Part shown: positions 25,468 through 60,429 of the stretch, piece by piece | Position numbering within the stretch: the first letter of the stretch is position 1 | Layout of the letters: every line of letters begins with the position of its first letter | Source: Pycnopodia helianthoides | Taxonomy: Eukaryota > Echinodermata > Asteroidea > Forcipulatida > Asteriidae | Assembly: GCA_032158295.1 (NCBI GenBank) | Contig: CM063245.1 | Coordinates: forward strand, 4,078,700-4,142,699 | Length of the DNA: 64,000 bases | Direction: 5' to 3' | Translations under genes and position numbers: made by a program | The notes under the pieces: model-generated | The model's database searches: none | What the model was told of the DNA's origin: nothing | What the model saw: only the letters and a program-made list of their open reading frames with translations

Positions 25468-25857
25468 TTAAAGGAACATTACAGAATTGGTTTTTGCTAA
25501 CAAAACAGTTGCTGGCAGTGTAAGCACTTATGTAATCCACCATATACATAAACTGACCAACCTGTAGAAGTTTGAGATCGATCGGCCATCTGGGTCACGA
25601 GAAAATAGTGAAAAACCAAATACACATTTGCATGAAATCATATACAATGTAGGTTCAACAAATAAATAAAACGCTCACTGAGCGATAAACTCCAATTGGA
25701 AAATTAGTTTATTCATTTCTCATCAAATATGGCATTTCAGACAGAAATATTTCAAGGGATGTTTTCTACTATCATCATCATTAGACCGTGTAAGTTTTAT
25801 GTAAATCTGTGAACAAAAAGAATATTTGTTCTTACCAATTCTGTAATGTTCCTTTAA
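25468..25857 (-). mobile_element. Family A MITE, inverted
   Basis: The same family in opposite orientation: TTTAAAGGAACATTACAGAA at the left, and CCAATTCTGTAATGTTCC then TTTAA at the right. The interior reads as the reverse complement of the 36795 copy. Confidence 0.85.
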
Positions 25858-26929
25858 AGTCACCTGGAAATAGATTTTTTTTTTCTAAACATAAGAGTTT
25901 ATGTATACTAACAATAAAACAATTTTTTAGTAATTGTTTGTGAGGATTTCCAGGTTAAAAAATAGATAAAGTCGTTCGGGGGGCTACTCCGCCCATCCCC
26001 TTTTGTGACGTCAATGAAGGCAGACTTCGCCTCGATCGAACATCGACCCCCTCGAATTTGCTTGCGTTTACGTTGTAAACACACGTGCACGTAGGTCCCA
26101 GTAGTGATCTTGTACGTTTCGAAAAAGGTTTTTTTTCTTGCATTTTCCGGCCATGCCGACCAGGTGTATGCAGCTGAACAACTAATGATGGGGTCAGTCT
26201 GCATTTGTTTCCTGCAGATCCTAAGTATAAGCGGTTGTGGGCCGCGAAAGTCAGACTAACGACGTCGTTTTCGGCGCGATGTGCCAGCTAGTATACGCTA
26301 GCTAGTACATGTATACTGTGATGTGGGTGACGTCCGCATACGCACAACATTTTTTTCCTTCAAATATCGTGCCTTGATTGACGTCACGAACAGCGCCACC
26401 ATGTGTCAAGGTAAAGGGGGGCCTACTCTTAAATTTGTAATTAAAATAAAAACTAATTTTTAAAAACCTTAGTTAACTGTCTATTCACATTCCACTCATC
26501 AAAATACATATATTAATGACAAAAGCTTTTTTCTTTCAAAATACCACTGCCAGGTGCCTTTAAGTTCAAAACAGGAACAGTAGCAACCATCCACAGAAAT
26601 GTTTTTGAAACGATCGAAGTCGAGAAAATATTGTGGACTCCGTCCCAAATCCCAATTGGTTATGTTTGCCGCAATTGAAATCTGCACGTGTAAATTAAAA
26701 AAACGTGCACAGAATATATATCCCGAAAACACATTTCCCTGAGTTGTTTCCACTACTTCTGTGGACCACCCACATGTATTTTTTAAAAACTTGTTGACAT
26801 GTTTGTTATATCATAGAGCAATGGTTAGATGGGTTCTGAACTACCAGAGTGCCAAAACTGTTACTGTATAGTAACAGGGAGCTGTCGTGTGGCTGGCTCT
26901 GATCCCTATTGGCAAATTGTCTTCGGGCT

Positions 26930-27097
26930 GTTTTATGTAAGGATTTTACTTTTGTGTGTGTATTTTAATGCAATTTTTAAAGTTGCATCGTTTCGTTACT
27001 GATCGTTTGTATTGTATTTGCATACAGTTCTTTGTCAAGGCCATTTTAATTTCCCCAGTGAAGGATAATAAAGTGTTATCTATCTATCTATCTATAG
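26930..27097 (+). mobile_element. LINE 3' tail with TATC repeats
   Basis: TTTCCCCAGTGAAGGATAAT followed by AAAGTGTTATCTATCTATCT is the kind of 3' end seen in several non-LTR retrotransposons, which finish in a short tandem repeat. No reverse transcriptase coding sequence remains. Confidence 0.5.
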
Positions 27098-27264
27098 TTC
27101 TGGTTTGTAAGCAAACATGGACACGCCCACGGTGGCTATCTAAACACATGGCAAATACTATAATTGCATAGCCAACGGCAGTACTGAAAGCTCCACGGGG
27201 CAATACCGTAAGATGATGGAAAACGTGTAATTCTTCTCAAAATCATGGGGGATTTTTTGATGAG

Positions 27265-27384
27265 ACGCTAGGTGGCCGCAGACATACCGGGTATTCCATT
27301 GTAATCGACAATGTGCGCATGCTAAGAGCTACGTAAACAAAAAATGGAGTTACCTGGTATGTCTGCTGCCATCTAGCGTTGAAA
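27265..27384. mobile_element. Small inverted-repeat element
   Basis: GACGCTAGGTGGCCGCAGAC at the left pairs with GTCTGCTGCCATCTAGCGTT at the right, an imperfect inverted repeat continuing through GGTATGTCTGC. A MITE of about 120 bp is likely. Confidence 0.65.
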
Positions 27385-27420
27385 AGTCTCCCATTGTACA
27401 TCATCATCAAAAATAAGCCA

Positions 27421-27869
27421 GGGCCCAATTTCACACAGCTGCTTTAACTTAAATTATACATTTCTGCCAAATAACTTTGTGCTGAGCAAGTATTTGTGGG
27501 AACCAGTCAAGGGCGTACACATAACATGGTTTACTTCATTCTGGTAACCTTATTCTGGTTAGTTAATTCTGGTAAGCATAATTTTGTTGTGAAGAGCTAC
27601 TTTTTTGTGCTTTAGTAGTCTTGATTTGGCGACGTTCATTTTGTTTAACGTAGTGCGATATCGCAACAAACACGAATTACTGTCCGCAACACTGGAAAAT
27701 AGATATCTGTATCACACCAACATCTGGATCAAAACGATTTATAGACTTGCCCCGTCCTTCTGAGTCAGGCTCCCAAACAGTTAATGTAGCGCTCTCACCG
27801 GTGGCTAGTACAAAAACAGCGTCGCCAATCAAGACTAGTGCTTTAATAGCAGCTCTATGAAATTGGGCA
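27421..27869. mobile_element. Family G MITE with a second inverted-repeat element inside
   Basis: The ends are GGGCCCAATTTCACACAGCT and AGCTCTATGAAATTGGGC. Inside, AGTCTTGATTTGGCGACG (about 27618) and CGTCGCCAATCAAGACT (ends about 27835) are inverted copies, which suggests a nested insertion of about 220 bp. Confidence 0.65.
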
Positions 27870-29099
27870 CAGGTTTGTAGGTTTAACCATAAGATTGTAC
27901 TGTCTAGTGTCAGGAGGTGCTAATTGCTCTTGTCAGCAATGAACTCGGAGCGTCTCTATTCTTATTGCATTATTACACTCACATTTTTGTTATAATCTTT
28001 GTTTATTTATGATCGAATTGTTGTCATTTGGATCAAGTTATCATGGACATTGCAAATCCAATCATTACATTCTTGCACATCAATCAACGAGAAGAGCCTA
28101 CTGCTGACATAATTACACATTCACCCATGATTACACTAAACTTCAGTTTTGAGTTTTTTTCAATAATTATAAAAAATACCCGGTTTGGTTGCCTGCTATA
28201 CAATCGTTACGCAGACAAAATATAGCCTATCAATATAACACCATTGGCCTACTTGTGTTGGGTACAATATTGGGTCAGATTATTATGGTCAAAGTCAGCA
28301 GTTTGCTCTGACCACCATTTTAAAATTATACTCGTAGAGGTAGAACATTTAATACAACAAACCATGGAGCTACCTCCATGAACAAACCATGCCTAGTTCT
28401 CCATGGAAAGCCGATATCAAAAACTCACCTTATTGTGACACTATAGTTCATCATCAGAATTGCATGCAGTAAAGTGGTAGACTTTATTCAATTTACATCA
28501 CTACGAAACGCAAGAAAGTGCCGGAACGAATCGCAAATAGTGACGTGAAATTGACATTTCTGTATAAACTAAAAGTCCACATTCATAATTTGGAAAGTTT
28601 CCTTCTTCAACAGACAACTGGATCGTTCTAACATGGAGAATATTACGTTGTCATACCGCAATGCAGGCCCCTAATTCCTCGTACCTCTACGCTAATATCA
28701 GTGTGTGCGTGTAGGCTGTGGGTGGATATTCCTACATGTATACCCATCCTATTATGTAACAGCACATAAACCCACCATCCTTCAACAAACACAACCGTGA
28801 ATCTATTCTATCATGGTATAGATCTACATGTATATCCTTTGCACTGAATGGGTCAGCTGCGAGTTTTCAACCTTGATCGGCAAAGGTAATTTAGTAGTAT
28901 GGGCGGCCTTTGTTGAAAATAAGAAAAAGAAAAATTAGAAAAAACACATTTAAAAAACCCACACAAACAAACACCAATTGTTAAATTAGTTTTAAAATAA
29001 ATGCTATCGAATTATCCTTATCATCACTGCGCTACCCATGTTTTTCCCCTTTCCAGTTGCAAAGTTTTGTCAAAACCAGTTGTACATTTTGTGATGCTC

Positions 29100-29262
29100 G
29101 AGGCCGGCCATACGAAAAGTGGTGGTCAACGTTTGGAGGCGGCTACGGCTACGACTGTTGCTAAGGGTATTGCTAAGTACGTCCGACACTTCTTCAACGC
29201 AAGATCACGCAGCAATACTGCCATAGCCGTAGCCGTAGCCACACATTCAGGCACGACCTAAA
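29100..29262. mobile_element. Inverted-repeat element with GGCTACGGCTA arms
   Basis: GGAGGCGGCTACGGCTACGA pairs imperfectly with CATAGCCGTAGCCGTAGCC. Related elements are at 31384-31505, 51074-51197 and 58206-58338. Confidence 0.65.
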
Positions 29263-29429
29263 CGAGAGTGCTAGTAAGTGGCAAACGAAAATTCACACCA
29301 AATTTAATACGGCCGTTTGAGGTGACTTTGCAGTTTTCGACCACTCCAGGAAAAGTTTTCAGATACAAAGTTGTAGCATCATAGAGGGACGATTCATGAA
29401 CTCATCCTAAGCTTTACACACAGTCCAGT

Positions 29430-29441
29430 TACGTTGTCGTT

Positions 29442-29485
<44 letters not shown>

Positions 29486-29491
29486 CGTTGT

Positions 29492-29525
<34 letters not shown>

Positions 29526-29556
29526 ATTGTTGTCGTTGTCGTCGTCGTCGTCGTCG

Positions 29557-29615
<59 letters not shown>

Positions 29616-29625
29616 TATTGTTGTT
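29430..29625. repeat. GTT microsatellite with interspersed GTC
   Basis: About 195 bp of GTT triplets with GTC variants, including a pure CGT run near 29536-29555. On the minus strand it encodes long Asn/Asp runs, which are not evidence of a gene. Confidence 0.95.
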
Positions 29626-30105
29626 GTTGGGATGGGGAGGGGCTGTTTTTTATCGGAGATTGTGAGTGTGGCTCCCTGTGGTTGAGACAATCGAAATAAG
29701 AATCGGGGTGATTTAACACTTTCAAACTTCTCTTGTGTCAGTTGCCCCTTACTCGACGGTTTATGCTTGGTACACATGTATTAACCGTGGCGTAAGCCTT
29801 CAGCATGAAACTTATCAGATATTTTTCCCGATAACTATATCTTGTACATCAAAACACCACCAAGTTTGGGGATGATGTATGAATATTTAATTCGTGACTG
29901 CTTTATTCCGTTCTAAAATCGATAGAAATGTAGACCTGCGACTACTCTTTTCCGGTTACAAGTAGTCGATACTGGGCTCGATACCCACAATGCCTTTTGT
30001 GTGTTCCCGCGGTAAAGTCATGAGAGAGTGTGAATGGAAGAGCTAATGATTTCATTTTCAAATTCTTTGAATTTCAAATCAATAAGGCGAGGTGGATGAA
30101 CAAAG

Positions 30106-53267
<23,162 letters not shown>

Positions 53268-53276
<9 letters not shown>

Positions 53277-53645
53277 AGCTGACGGTGGATCCTATGGTCT
53301 AGAGACCGATATTTGCTTTCTGTTTGTAAGATTAGGTACCAATTGAGCCATCCCTACTTAGGCCTTTTGAGATGTTCTATGATGTTGGAGGAAGCTGAAG
53401 CTCATCTTGAGATGGTAGATCCTATGATTCAAGAGACAGCAACTTGCTTTCTGTTGTAAGTTTTAGGTACCAAATGAGCCATCCCTACTTAGGACTTTGG
53501 CGATGTTCTATGATGTTGGAGGAAGCTGAAGCTCTTCTTGAGATGGTAGACCCTATAATTTTAGAGACAGCAACTTTTTTTTATGTTGTAAGCTTAGGAA
53601 CCAAATGAGCCATCCCTACTTAGGACTTTAGCTACGCCATCCCTA
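53268..53645. repeat. Three tandem units of about 127 bp starting at the SUZ12 stop codon
   Basis: AGCTGAAGCT spans the stop codon, and its unit continues through GAGCCATCCCTACTTAGG and GATGTTCTATGATGTTGGAG. The unit repeats at about 53393 and 53520. The last unit carries a further 30-bp duplication of CCATCCCTACTTAGGACTTT. Confidence 0.88.
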
Positions 53646-53832
53646 CTTAGGACTTTAGCTACTTGCATGCTCTTGAGGACAATGTGAACACAGCATACAG
53701 AGTATATGTTTTACTTAAACACTATCAACAGGACACACATGAAGCATGTTTAATACAAAATTTCAGAACAACGCTGAACAATGCTCCTGAACTTGCTTTA
53801 TGTTTTTCGTACCAGTTGTCATCAGCTACGGG

Positions 53833-53838
53833 AATAAA
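53833..53838 (+). terminator. Candidate SUZ12 poly(A) signal
   Basis: The first good AATAAA after the stop, about 560 bp downstream, followed by a GT/T-rich stretch near 53855. Others occur further on (for example near 54749 and 55486), so the true end of the transcript is uncertain. Confidence 0.45.
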
Positions 53839-55147
53839 CATCTGAAGTTACTTGTCATTTTGGTTAAAAATTGTTACAAACGCAATGTCTGTGTTAATAT
53901 ATCAACTTACTCAACCAAGAGTTCATAAGCCTTCCGCTATCAGGCAGACATGTGATGTGTTGTCAACACTGTGATTGGGCATCACTCACAGACACAAGTG
54001 CTGATTGGTTAGTTGAATAACCAGTAGCTGGTAGTAACAAATTTTGACCAATCAGAAGAGTAATTTTAGCACCGTCCATGTCAGATGGCAACATTTTGTT
54101 TCAGAGATTCGATTCAGACAGATTTCAGGTCATGTGGAGGCCTACATCTGCCATTTAGACAGACATGCCTTTAATATTTGAATTCAATTGCATCATTGAT
54201 GCAAGATTTGTGTTTATATTTGTAAATCTGAATTTGACTGATGCCCGACTGCTTTTTATTTGTAATGTAAACACTACTGGAATGCTACTGGCATGGCAAA
54301 TCAAACATGCCGTAAAACAGTCACTCGCCATACATGGCAAATGTTGTTCTTGCAGTGGTTGGTTATCAGTTGAAACCATGCAATGTGAACTTTAAGACTG
54401 GAGGAAAGACTAGTCCAGCGACTATAGGAGACTAGGCTATTAAAGCAGACATTCGGTATACAATAACGTGACTTGAGGACAAGACTAAGAGACATCTTGC
54501 AGCCATTGCTAGAGTAAAGTCAACTTGAGAACAATACTACATGTACTTCTAAGCAGACAGGTTGCTTTTTGTTGTTGGAATTTGATGGCTACTGGGTGGA
54601 GGTTGCCAATTACAGTGCATGGCATCTAATGAAGGCCAGTATCCAGTATCCACATGTCATTTCCTGTTGCCTTCAGTTTACTCAGTGCAGTACCAGACTA
54701 TCCAGCAGTGGATTCGAGAAATGTGACTATTTGATACTTGTTAGTCCAATAAAAAGATGGCGACCAATAGTACTTGGACTGTCATGGTTATAGCAAGCCT
54801 GTAGCTGTACATGAAGTTGTGTATTCTCAAGCAGTTACTGCACGCGTGCACACAGGCTGTATCAGATCTATGGCCAGCACATGCAGAAACTTGATGAGAG
54901 TTCATCATTCCATGTGCAGCCACAGGGCTGCTATGATCATGACAACAGTCCCTAGCTGCGTACGGCTAATCCAATTGGCCTTTTCCATGAAACGTGCTCA
55001 TTACATTCGCGCATCATTACATTCGCGCGTACGAACAGACGCACAACCTTATGGATTGGGTTTGTGGGGGTCCTGCTATTGTTGTTCTATTATTCCCTTT
55101 TCTGAAGAATTCCTCTGCGGGGGGAGAAGACCCCACGAGAGCCCTTG

Positions 55148-55318
55148 GGTAAGCCCACTATTGGTTTTTGCAAATGCCATAGAGTTGTGCACTAGAGTTG
55201 GGCGTCACGCCACCATCAGCCCCGTACAAAAAGTCGCAATGTTCCCTGATTTTTCCAGCTAGTAGTGTTGGTGTGCCCTCGCGATGTGCAATTTGCATAT
55301 TTCATCGGAAGGGTCTAT
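55148..55318. repeat. Dispersed repeat related to 46964-47165
   Basis: ACCATCAGCCCCGTACAAAA, then GTCGCAATGTTCCCTG and CGGAAGGGTCTATTG. It is colinear with the copy in SUZ12 intron 11, with substitutions. Confidence 0.6.
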
Positions 55319-56680
55319 TGTCTGTGCTAAGAAGCATCGTCTTTAAAATGTGTGCTAGCCTTGGTATAGTTTATAGCATGACTTTTAACTGTTGGGATGG
55401 GCATGTCAGTTTCATACATGCTTTAGCAGTAGGGTTTACAGCATTATTTTGTGCCGTGCGTACTGCCTGCCGTCTGAAATAAGAAAATAAATGCTGGTTG
55501 GCAGGAAAACCGCAAAATGACATTGAGCTTGGGATATTGCAGCAATTTGCTTAAAAGATGTTTGGAGTCTGCTTATGTAATGTAGTTTGCTTTTGTACGC
55601 ACGCAAGGATTTGAAAACCTGTTTAGTTAGGGGTGGGCGGAATTTGTGTTATTATTATTTCCGAGGTGGGGGGCTGACAAGTAGATGTTGGAAGAAATAA
55701 AAAATGTTCTAGCTGCTTAAAGCTGACTTGACCAGTCGGCATACATCAACAGAAAGAAAAAAAAACTCAAGTGCCTTAAAGTTTTCTTCACTTTGTTGAA
55801 GTGAATTGTGATGACATTGTTACATTGTTGCGTTAATGATGCGTCACATTTTGGTGTGTTAATTCATTGCACCATGTTGCGCCTGTCTTCTGTAGTGTTA
55901 CCTCTTCCTCATTATGCTGCCATCATTTTCTCGAGTCATTGTGAAAAGAAAAACAAAAAACGAGGCTGGAAAGGAAACTATAGTCTGGTCCCTCTTTTTA
56001 AATATTGTGAATTATTGTTTATACGTTATTTGTGTACAGGGAATAAGACAACAGGGAGAAGTAATAAAAGGCATTGTATCAACAGTAGCTTTGGCAATAC
56101 TAGTATTTCCAGTAACCCCGATTACTTCCAAATCCTCAACAATCCATAGCTTGGATTTACTTGAAGCGGGTGGATTTAGTACTGTAGCCCCCCAAACAAC
56201 CAGTCCGAGAGTCCAAACATTGTGGTGTTAAACAATTGGATGTAGCTCCTGGCCAGAGCGCCAAGGGAGTTGGTGCCATTGAAAGGAGCATGACGTCATT
56301 AGTAATAACCACCAAATTAACCCTGAAACTTTCTGTAAAACCTTGGAGGTCTTGATTAAAAGAAACTATTTAGGCAATGACGCGCACAGTAAAATGTTTA
56401 AAACTATTCCCTTATTGTTCAATGAGATAGAACGCTGCCCTCTTTTGAAAAACCACAAGAAGTTGTAAATATGTTTACCATTTTTAGTAGCTCACAATTT
56501 ATCATTCAGGAATTTAACGCTCTCAAAGTAAACCATTTAAAAATCCAAACTGTTTTTACGAAGGATGTAAATGCACATAAGTTAGTGTTGTTCTCAAAGA
56601 ACTGTGTTTTCTCTCAAAGTCGAAACCCTCATGGAGAGATTGCAACCCTTTCCTTCCCTCAAGTGGGAAGGCACTCCTTT

Positions 56681-57245
56681 TGGGCCCCACTTCATGGCTC
56701 TGCTTACTGCGAAGTTCTGCACTTACGGTAACCATTCTGGCTTACAGGGTTAGCACTGAATTTCTGCACTGGCTGCTGTGTAAGTTGAAGAATGGTTTAG
56801 CAGCTTGAAGTACGCATGGGCACAAGAAAAAACTAACCTGTACAATGTGCTTATGTTAAGCGTGTGTTTTTTTTCTGTTTAGCAGAAAATACCGCTTGGC
56901 AAATAATCTTGCTAAGCAAAAATTGAGTGGGGCACCAGTTGTAACAATTTCAATTTCATAGAAGTTTGGCTGGTAACCTGTTTCAGCTGAGCAAGGTTTT
57001 TCTTTGCTTAGCATGTTTTTGTGCTTTACAGGGTTTATGAAATTGGACCCTTGTATAGATGGATTGTACATGACGTCAGTGACCACCATCTTTGACAAAA
57101 AATAATGGAAACGCGCACAACTCTCGGCCAATGATGGCCTTTCACGCGTGCACGTTTCATCAACGATGGCGGCCAATACAAGGGGTCTATTGTAAGTGCT
57201 GATTTTTTCGCTGATGGTATGAAGCAGAGCCATGGCATTGGGCCC
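56681..57245. mobile_element. Composite MITE, G-like element inside a 13549-type element
   Basis: The outer ends TGGGCCCCACTTCATGGCTC and GCAGAGCCATGGCATTGGGC resemble the 13549 hairpin arms. A family G body (GCTAAGCAAAAATTGAGTGG...TGGCTGGTAACC) ending TATGAAATTGGACCC lies within at about 56860-57048. Confidence 0.6.
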
Positions 57246-57778
57246 GGTCCACACAGTCTGATGCAATGCCAATATTATTTGTATATTTATATCATTACTG
57301 TACTTCTACTTGTAATATTTTGTACTTCTTTATCTTGGACTAGCATGGCTTGTATGAATTAATGTCAAACAATTATTGTTTTCCTCTCTGTTTTTTGTGA
57401 ACCATGTTGTTAAACAGGACTGAAAATTTGTATTTTCTTGTATCTAGGTAGAGACAATTGATGAACAATAATAAATACCATGTTTGCAATAAAAAATGAA
57501 TTTATTTTGTGTCTTATGTTACAATCATAAACAATCAAGTACATGTGGTAGTCAACTAATGTAACTTTGCAATCCATCATTGTAAAGGGTTCAAAGTACA
57601 TGTATGTTTAAATACTTGATGCTTTTTAACTTTGAATTTTTATATATTTTGTTTTAATATAATTGCAACTTTGTTATAAGACTTGAATCACATACCTTCC
57701 ATGCCACAGAGTAAAGTCTTTGGTGTGTATATGTAACCTCAGACATTGGGAGTAAAGTATAGATAGTTCCCAGTAGAC

Positions 57779-57957
57779 GCCATCTTTACGGGCAAATTGC
57801 ATTTTGGCTTGCAGGTGCGTCAAACGCTTAACTTATTAACGCAGCCGCGTTGTTCACTGACCAATCCTGCAATGAGTTTCGTGAAATGCGCGCGTGTTGC
57901 ACGCCGTTCTCACACGAAACGCACGACTGTTTGTTCTAAACTGCCCGTAAAGATGGC
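57779..57957. mobile_element. Inverted-repeat element with GCCATCTTTACGGGCA ends
   Basis: GCCATCTTTACGGGCA at the left is exactly inverted at the right (TGCCCGTAAAGATGGC). The interior of about 147 bp is CpG-rich and non-coding. Confidence 0.8.
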
Positions 57958-58205
57958 CGATTTACGTCATACTGCAACCTATCTATAGATCTATTTATTT
58001 TAATTTTCAAAATATTGACCACCAATTTGCAGCCTTGAGTCTCACAAAATCTATACAGGTCTGAAACTATGAAGGCATTTCTACCTTTTGGTAACCCCTG
58101 GAGTTATAGAATTCAAGAAGCTTCTAGGAACAGTATCCTTTGAACGAGAGAAGTAGATCAAGGCTGACTATTTAAAAAAAAAAACTGGTTTGCCACAATG
58201 CACGT

Positions 58206-58338
58206 AAAGGTACGGTCATACTTTGGTACTTTGGCTACAGCTATGGCTACAACTGTTGCTAAGGACATACTATACTTCAACACATGATGCCGTGGAAATC
58301 TAGCCGTAGCTGTAGCCGTCAATTTGGACTTCGCCTAA
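58206..58338. mobile_element. GGCTACGGCTA-type inverted-repeat element
   Basis: AGGTACGGTCATACTTTGGT, then GGCTACAGCTATGGCTACA, pairs with TAGCCGTAGCTGTAGCCGTC at the right. It is diverged from the 51074 copy. Confidence 0.6.
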
Positions 58339-58525
58339 GTAAGACTGGTCAGCTTTTGGACTGGTTCCCTGTATCAATAGATTTCAAACTTTCAAATGCA
58401 CACATTTCTGCAGTTGACTCAAGTTCAAAGCTTTCAAGAGAGCTGTAGCAAGCACACTCCTTGCATTGCATAACCAAGTAAGCTATCAAGTTGAAATTGA
58501 GAAGCCAAAAACTTCCTCTAGGCCA

Positions 58526-58597
58526 AGCTTGGTGGTCTAGTGGTAAGACGACTGCTCTATAATGGCAAAGGTTGTGGGTTCGAATCCCAGCCGAGTA
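58526..58597 (+). mobile_element. tRNA-like sequence, probable SINE head or tRNA pseudogene
   Basis: An A box (TGGTCTAGTGGTAAGACG) and a B box (GGTTCGAATCCC) are spaced as in a tRNA, but I cannot fold a full acceptor stem. No SINE body seen elsewhere follows it. Confidence 0.5.
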
Positions 58598-59231
58598 ATA
58601 TGTCTGTGGATTTGTTTTTCTCACAGGACTCGGAGGGAAGTATCTAGTGCTTAAAATACATCGGTGTAAAAATCATATTGGAAACTTCAGAGGCTTGTAT
58701 CAATTTTGTTTTTTGGTGAGCCAAGTGTGACATCAGATATTCATGGTAAATGACATGTCCATTCTCTTGATGTCAGCCTGGATCCATTCCATACCCTGAG
58801 CTTGATGTGAAGTAGGCAGTCGCCGTCGCCCTCACATAAGTTCAGTCTGGGTCCAGTCCACTCCTCAGTGCTCTAATCTGCCAAAGTTCCTAATAGAGGA
58901 GAGAAGTTTGTATCATTTATAGTTGTTAAAAACTAGGTGTGCATGTCACCTTTTTACAATCTCATGGAGGCAATTTCAAAAAGCTGCTTACCAAGTTTGT
59001 TTCTTTGGCATTGAGATCGTTTAAGCATTTTTGTATGACACATATAAGTGTATTGCAAAACAGCACCCAAAGTTGTTGGCAATTCTCGAAGGAATGGTAA
59101 ATACTAGTAGCAAATAATTGTGTACTTATTCTGAGCTGGAATTCAGGGTAATGGCCCAATTCTCCAGAAATCATCATCACACTAGTCTTGGTTGCGTCAT
59201 GTTGGGAGTCGATGTCCCCGAGTGTTACACA

Positions 59232-59392
59232 GGCCTGGAATTACACAGAGGCCATGGCCTCTGTTGCCCTGGTCTTAGCCTTGATGCCCCTTCAAACGTT
59301 TCCTTTAGACCTTGAGATTTTCCAAGGAAGTACCCTTTGCAATATGAAAATGGCCTTGCCCTTTTAAAGATGAAATTCCATGCCTGGGCCCA
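59232..59392 (+). mobile_element. Family F MITE
   Basis: CAGGCCTGGAATTACACAGA at the left, AAATTCCATGCCTG at the right, a clean inverted pair. It abuts a family G element. Confidence 0.8.
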
Positions 59393-59921
59393 ATTTCATA
59401 GAGCTGCTTAAGCACAAAAATTAGCTACGCACAACAAAATGATGCTTAACAGAATAAGGTTACCAGCCAAACTACCATGTCACTTGTACAATTTGTGACT
59501 GGTATCCTGCTCATTTCTGCTAAGCAGACAATTGTTAAGCAACATTTTCTGCTTAAAGGTATTGTACACTTTTGGTAACAGCTCAAAATCAGTGTCCACA
59601 TTTTGTGTGATTAAACATATGCATGAACAAACAAACCTGTGAAAGTTTGAGCTCAAATGGTCATCGAGGTCACGAGAAAATAGTGAAAAGAGATCTTATG
59701 TGTTTTCTGTTTTTTCAAATTATCGCGCGCGATAATTACTATTGTTTTACTCGTTTCTCAGAAACGATAGCATTTTAGGCAGAAATATTTTAAGGAACCC
59801 TTTCTACCATTACTTACTTTAAATCATGTAAGTTATGTGTGAGTCTGTGAACATTGTGTTTTCCGATCTTACCAATAGTGTACAGGGCCTTTAAGCAGCT
59901 CTATGAAATTGGGCCCTCGTT
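59388..59921. mobile_element. Family G MITE interrupted by family B
   Basis: Left end GGGCCCAATTTCATAGAGCT, right end AGCTCTATGAAATTGGGCCC, an exact 20-bp inverted pair. A complete family B copy at 59553-59893 splits the GCTTAAGCAGCTC near the right end. Confidence 0.9.
59553..59893 (+). mobile_element. Family B MITE nested in G, best copy
   Basis: TTAAAGGTATTGTACACTTT at the left, GTGTACAGGGCCTTTAA at the right. The TTAA at both edges reads as the target duplication. The interior is complete, with ATTATCGCGCGCGATAATTA. Confidence 0.92.
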
Positions 59922-60154
59922 ATACAGTGTAGTGTGCATTTTAGGCGACACAGCAATTACACGCTTTTATGAGTCGACTCCCACAATGCATGCAATAGTG
60001 AGTGAGGCAGACAGTAGCCACAAGTGACGTTGGTGAAAGGGGGTCGATAAGCAGATTTTGACCCTATTGACCAGCCTCTCTATGGTTTATTCAAACTGAC
60101 AATGTAGTTTTATACTTGTATAATTAAGTAGCAGTGGATCGGGTGAACTCTTGC

Positions 60155-60301
60155 AGGCCTGGAAATACACAGCGGCAATGGAGGCCATGGCCTCGGTTGC
60201 CCTGGTCTTGGCCTTAGTGCCCCTTCAAAAGTTTCCAATGGAAGTGCCCTTTGCAAAATGAAAATTGCCCCGCCCTTTCAAAGGTGAATTTCCAAGCCTG
60301 C
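60155..60301 (+). mobile_element. Family F MITE
   Basis: CAGGCCTGGAAATACACAGC at the left and ATTTCCAAGCCTG at the right, with CTTAGTGCCCCTTCAAAAGT inside. Confidence 0.75.
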
Positions 60302-60429
60302 TTTTGAACCTATCTATCAAGAGTGTATTAAATCAGTTAAATTCGTACACAACATTTTAAACCTGACATATTTTACAATCAGATGCATTTGTTGTGAATG
60401 TTGCTATGGAATTGTTTGTCGAGGGTATG

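Larger units (their letters stand above)
25160..30105. other. Spacer between the PPxY gene and SUZ12
   Basis: No gene recognised. It holds a family A copy (25468), a small inverted-repeat element (27265), a family G copy (27421), a LINE 3' tail (26930-27097), a GGCTACGGCTA-type element (29100) and a GTT microsatellite (29430). The SUZ12 promoter and 5' UTR should lie in its last few hundred bases. Confidence 0.4.
53846..59230. other. SUZ12-METTL22 intergenic region
   Basis: No protein gene recognised; open frames of up to about 160 codons (for example 54774-55262) lack known motifs. It contains a repeat at 55148-55318, a composite MITE at 56681-57245, an inverted-repeat element at 57779-57957, a GGCTACGGCTA element at 58206 and a tRNA-like sequence at 58526. 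Confidence 0.4.

Noticed and set aside
27640..27840. Minus-strand coding-like stretch with TVWEPDSEGRGKSINRFD
   Set aside because: It lies inside an inverted-repeat element nested in family G, has no clear homologue I can name, and a frame of 57 codons is expected by chance.
29394..29777. 127-codon minus-strand ORF with long Asn/Asp runs
   Set aside because: It is the translation of a GTT/GTC microsatellite; the flanking residues show no conserved motif.
54774..55262. 162-codon plus-strand ORF downstream of SUZ12
   Set aside because: No recognisable domain, atypical composition, and its end overlaps a dispersed repeat shared with 46964.
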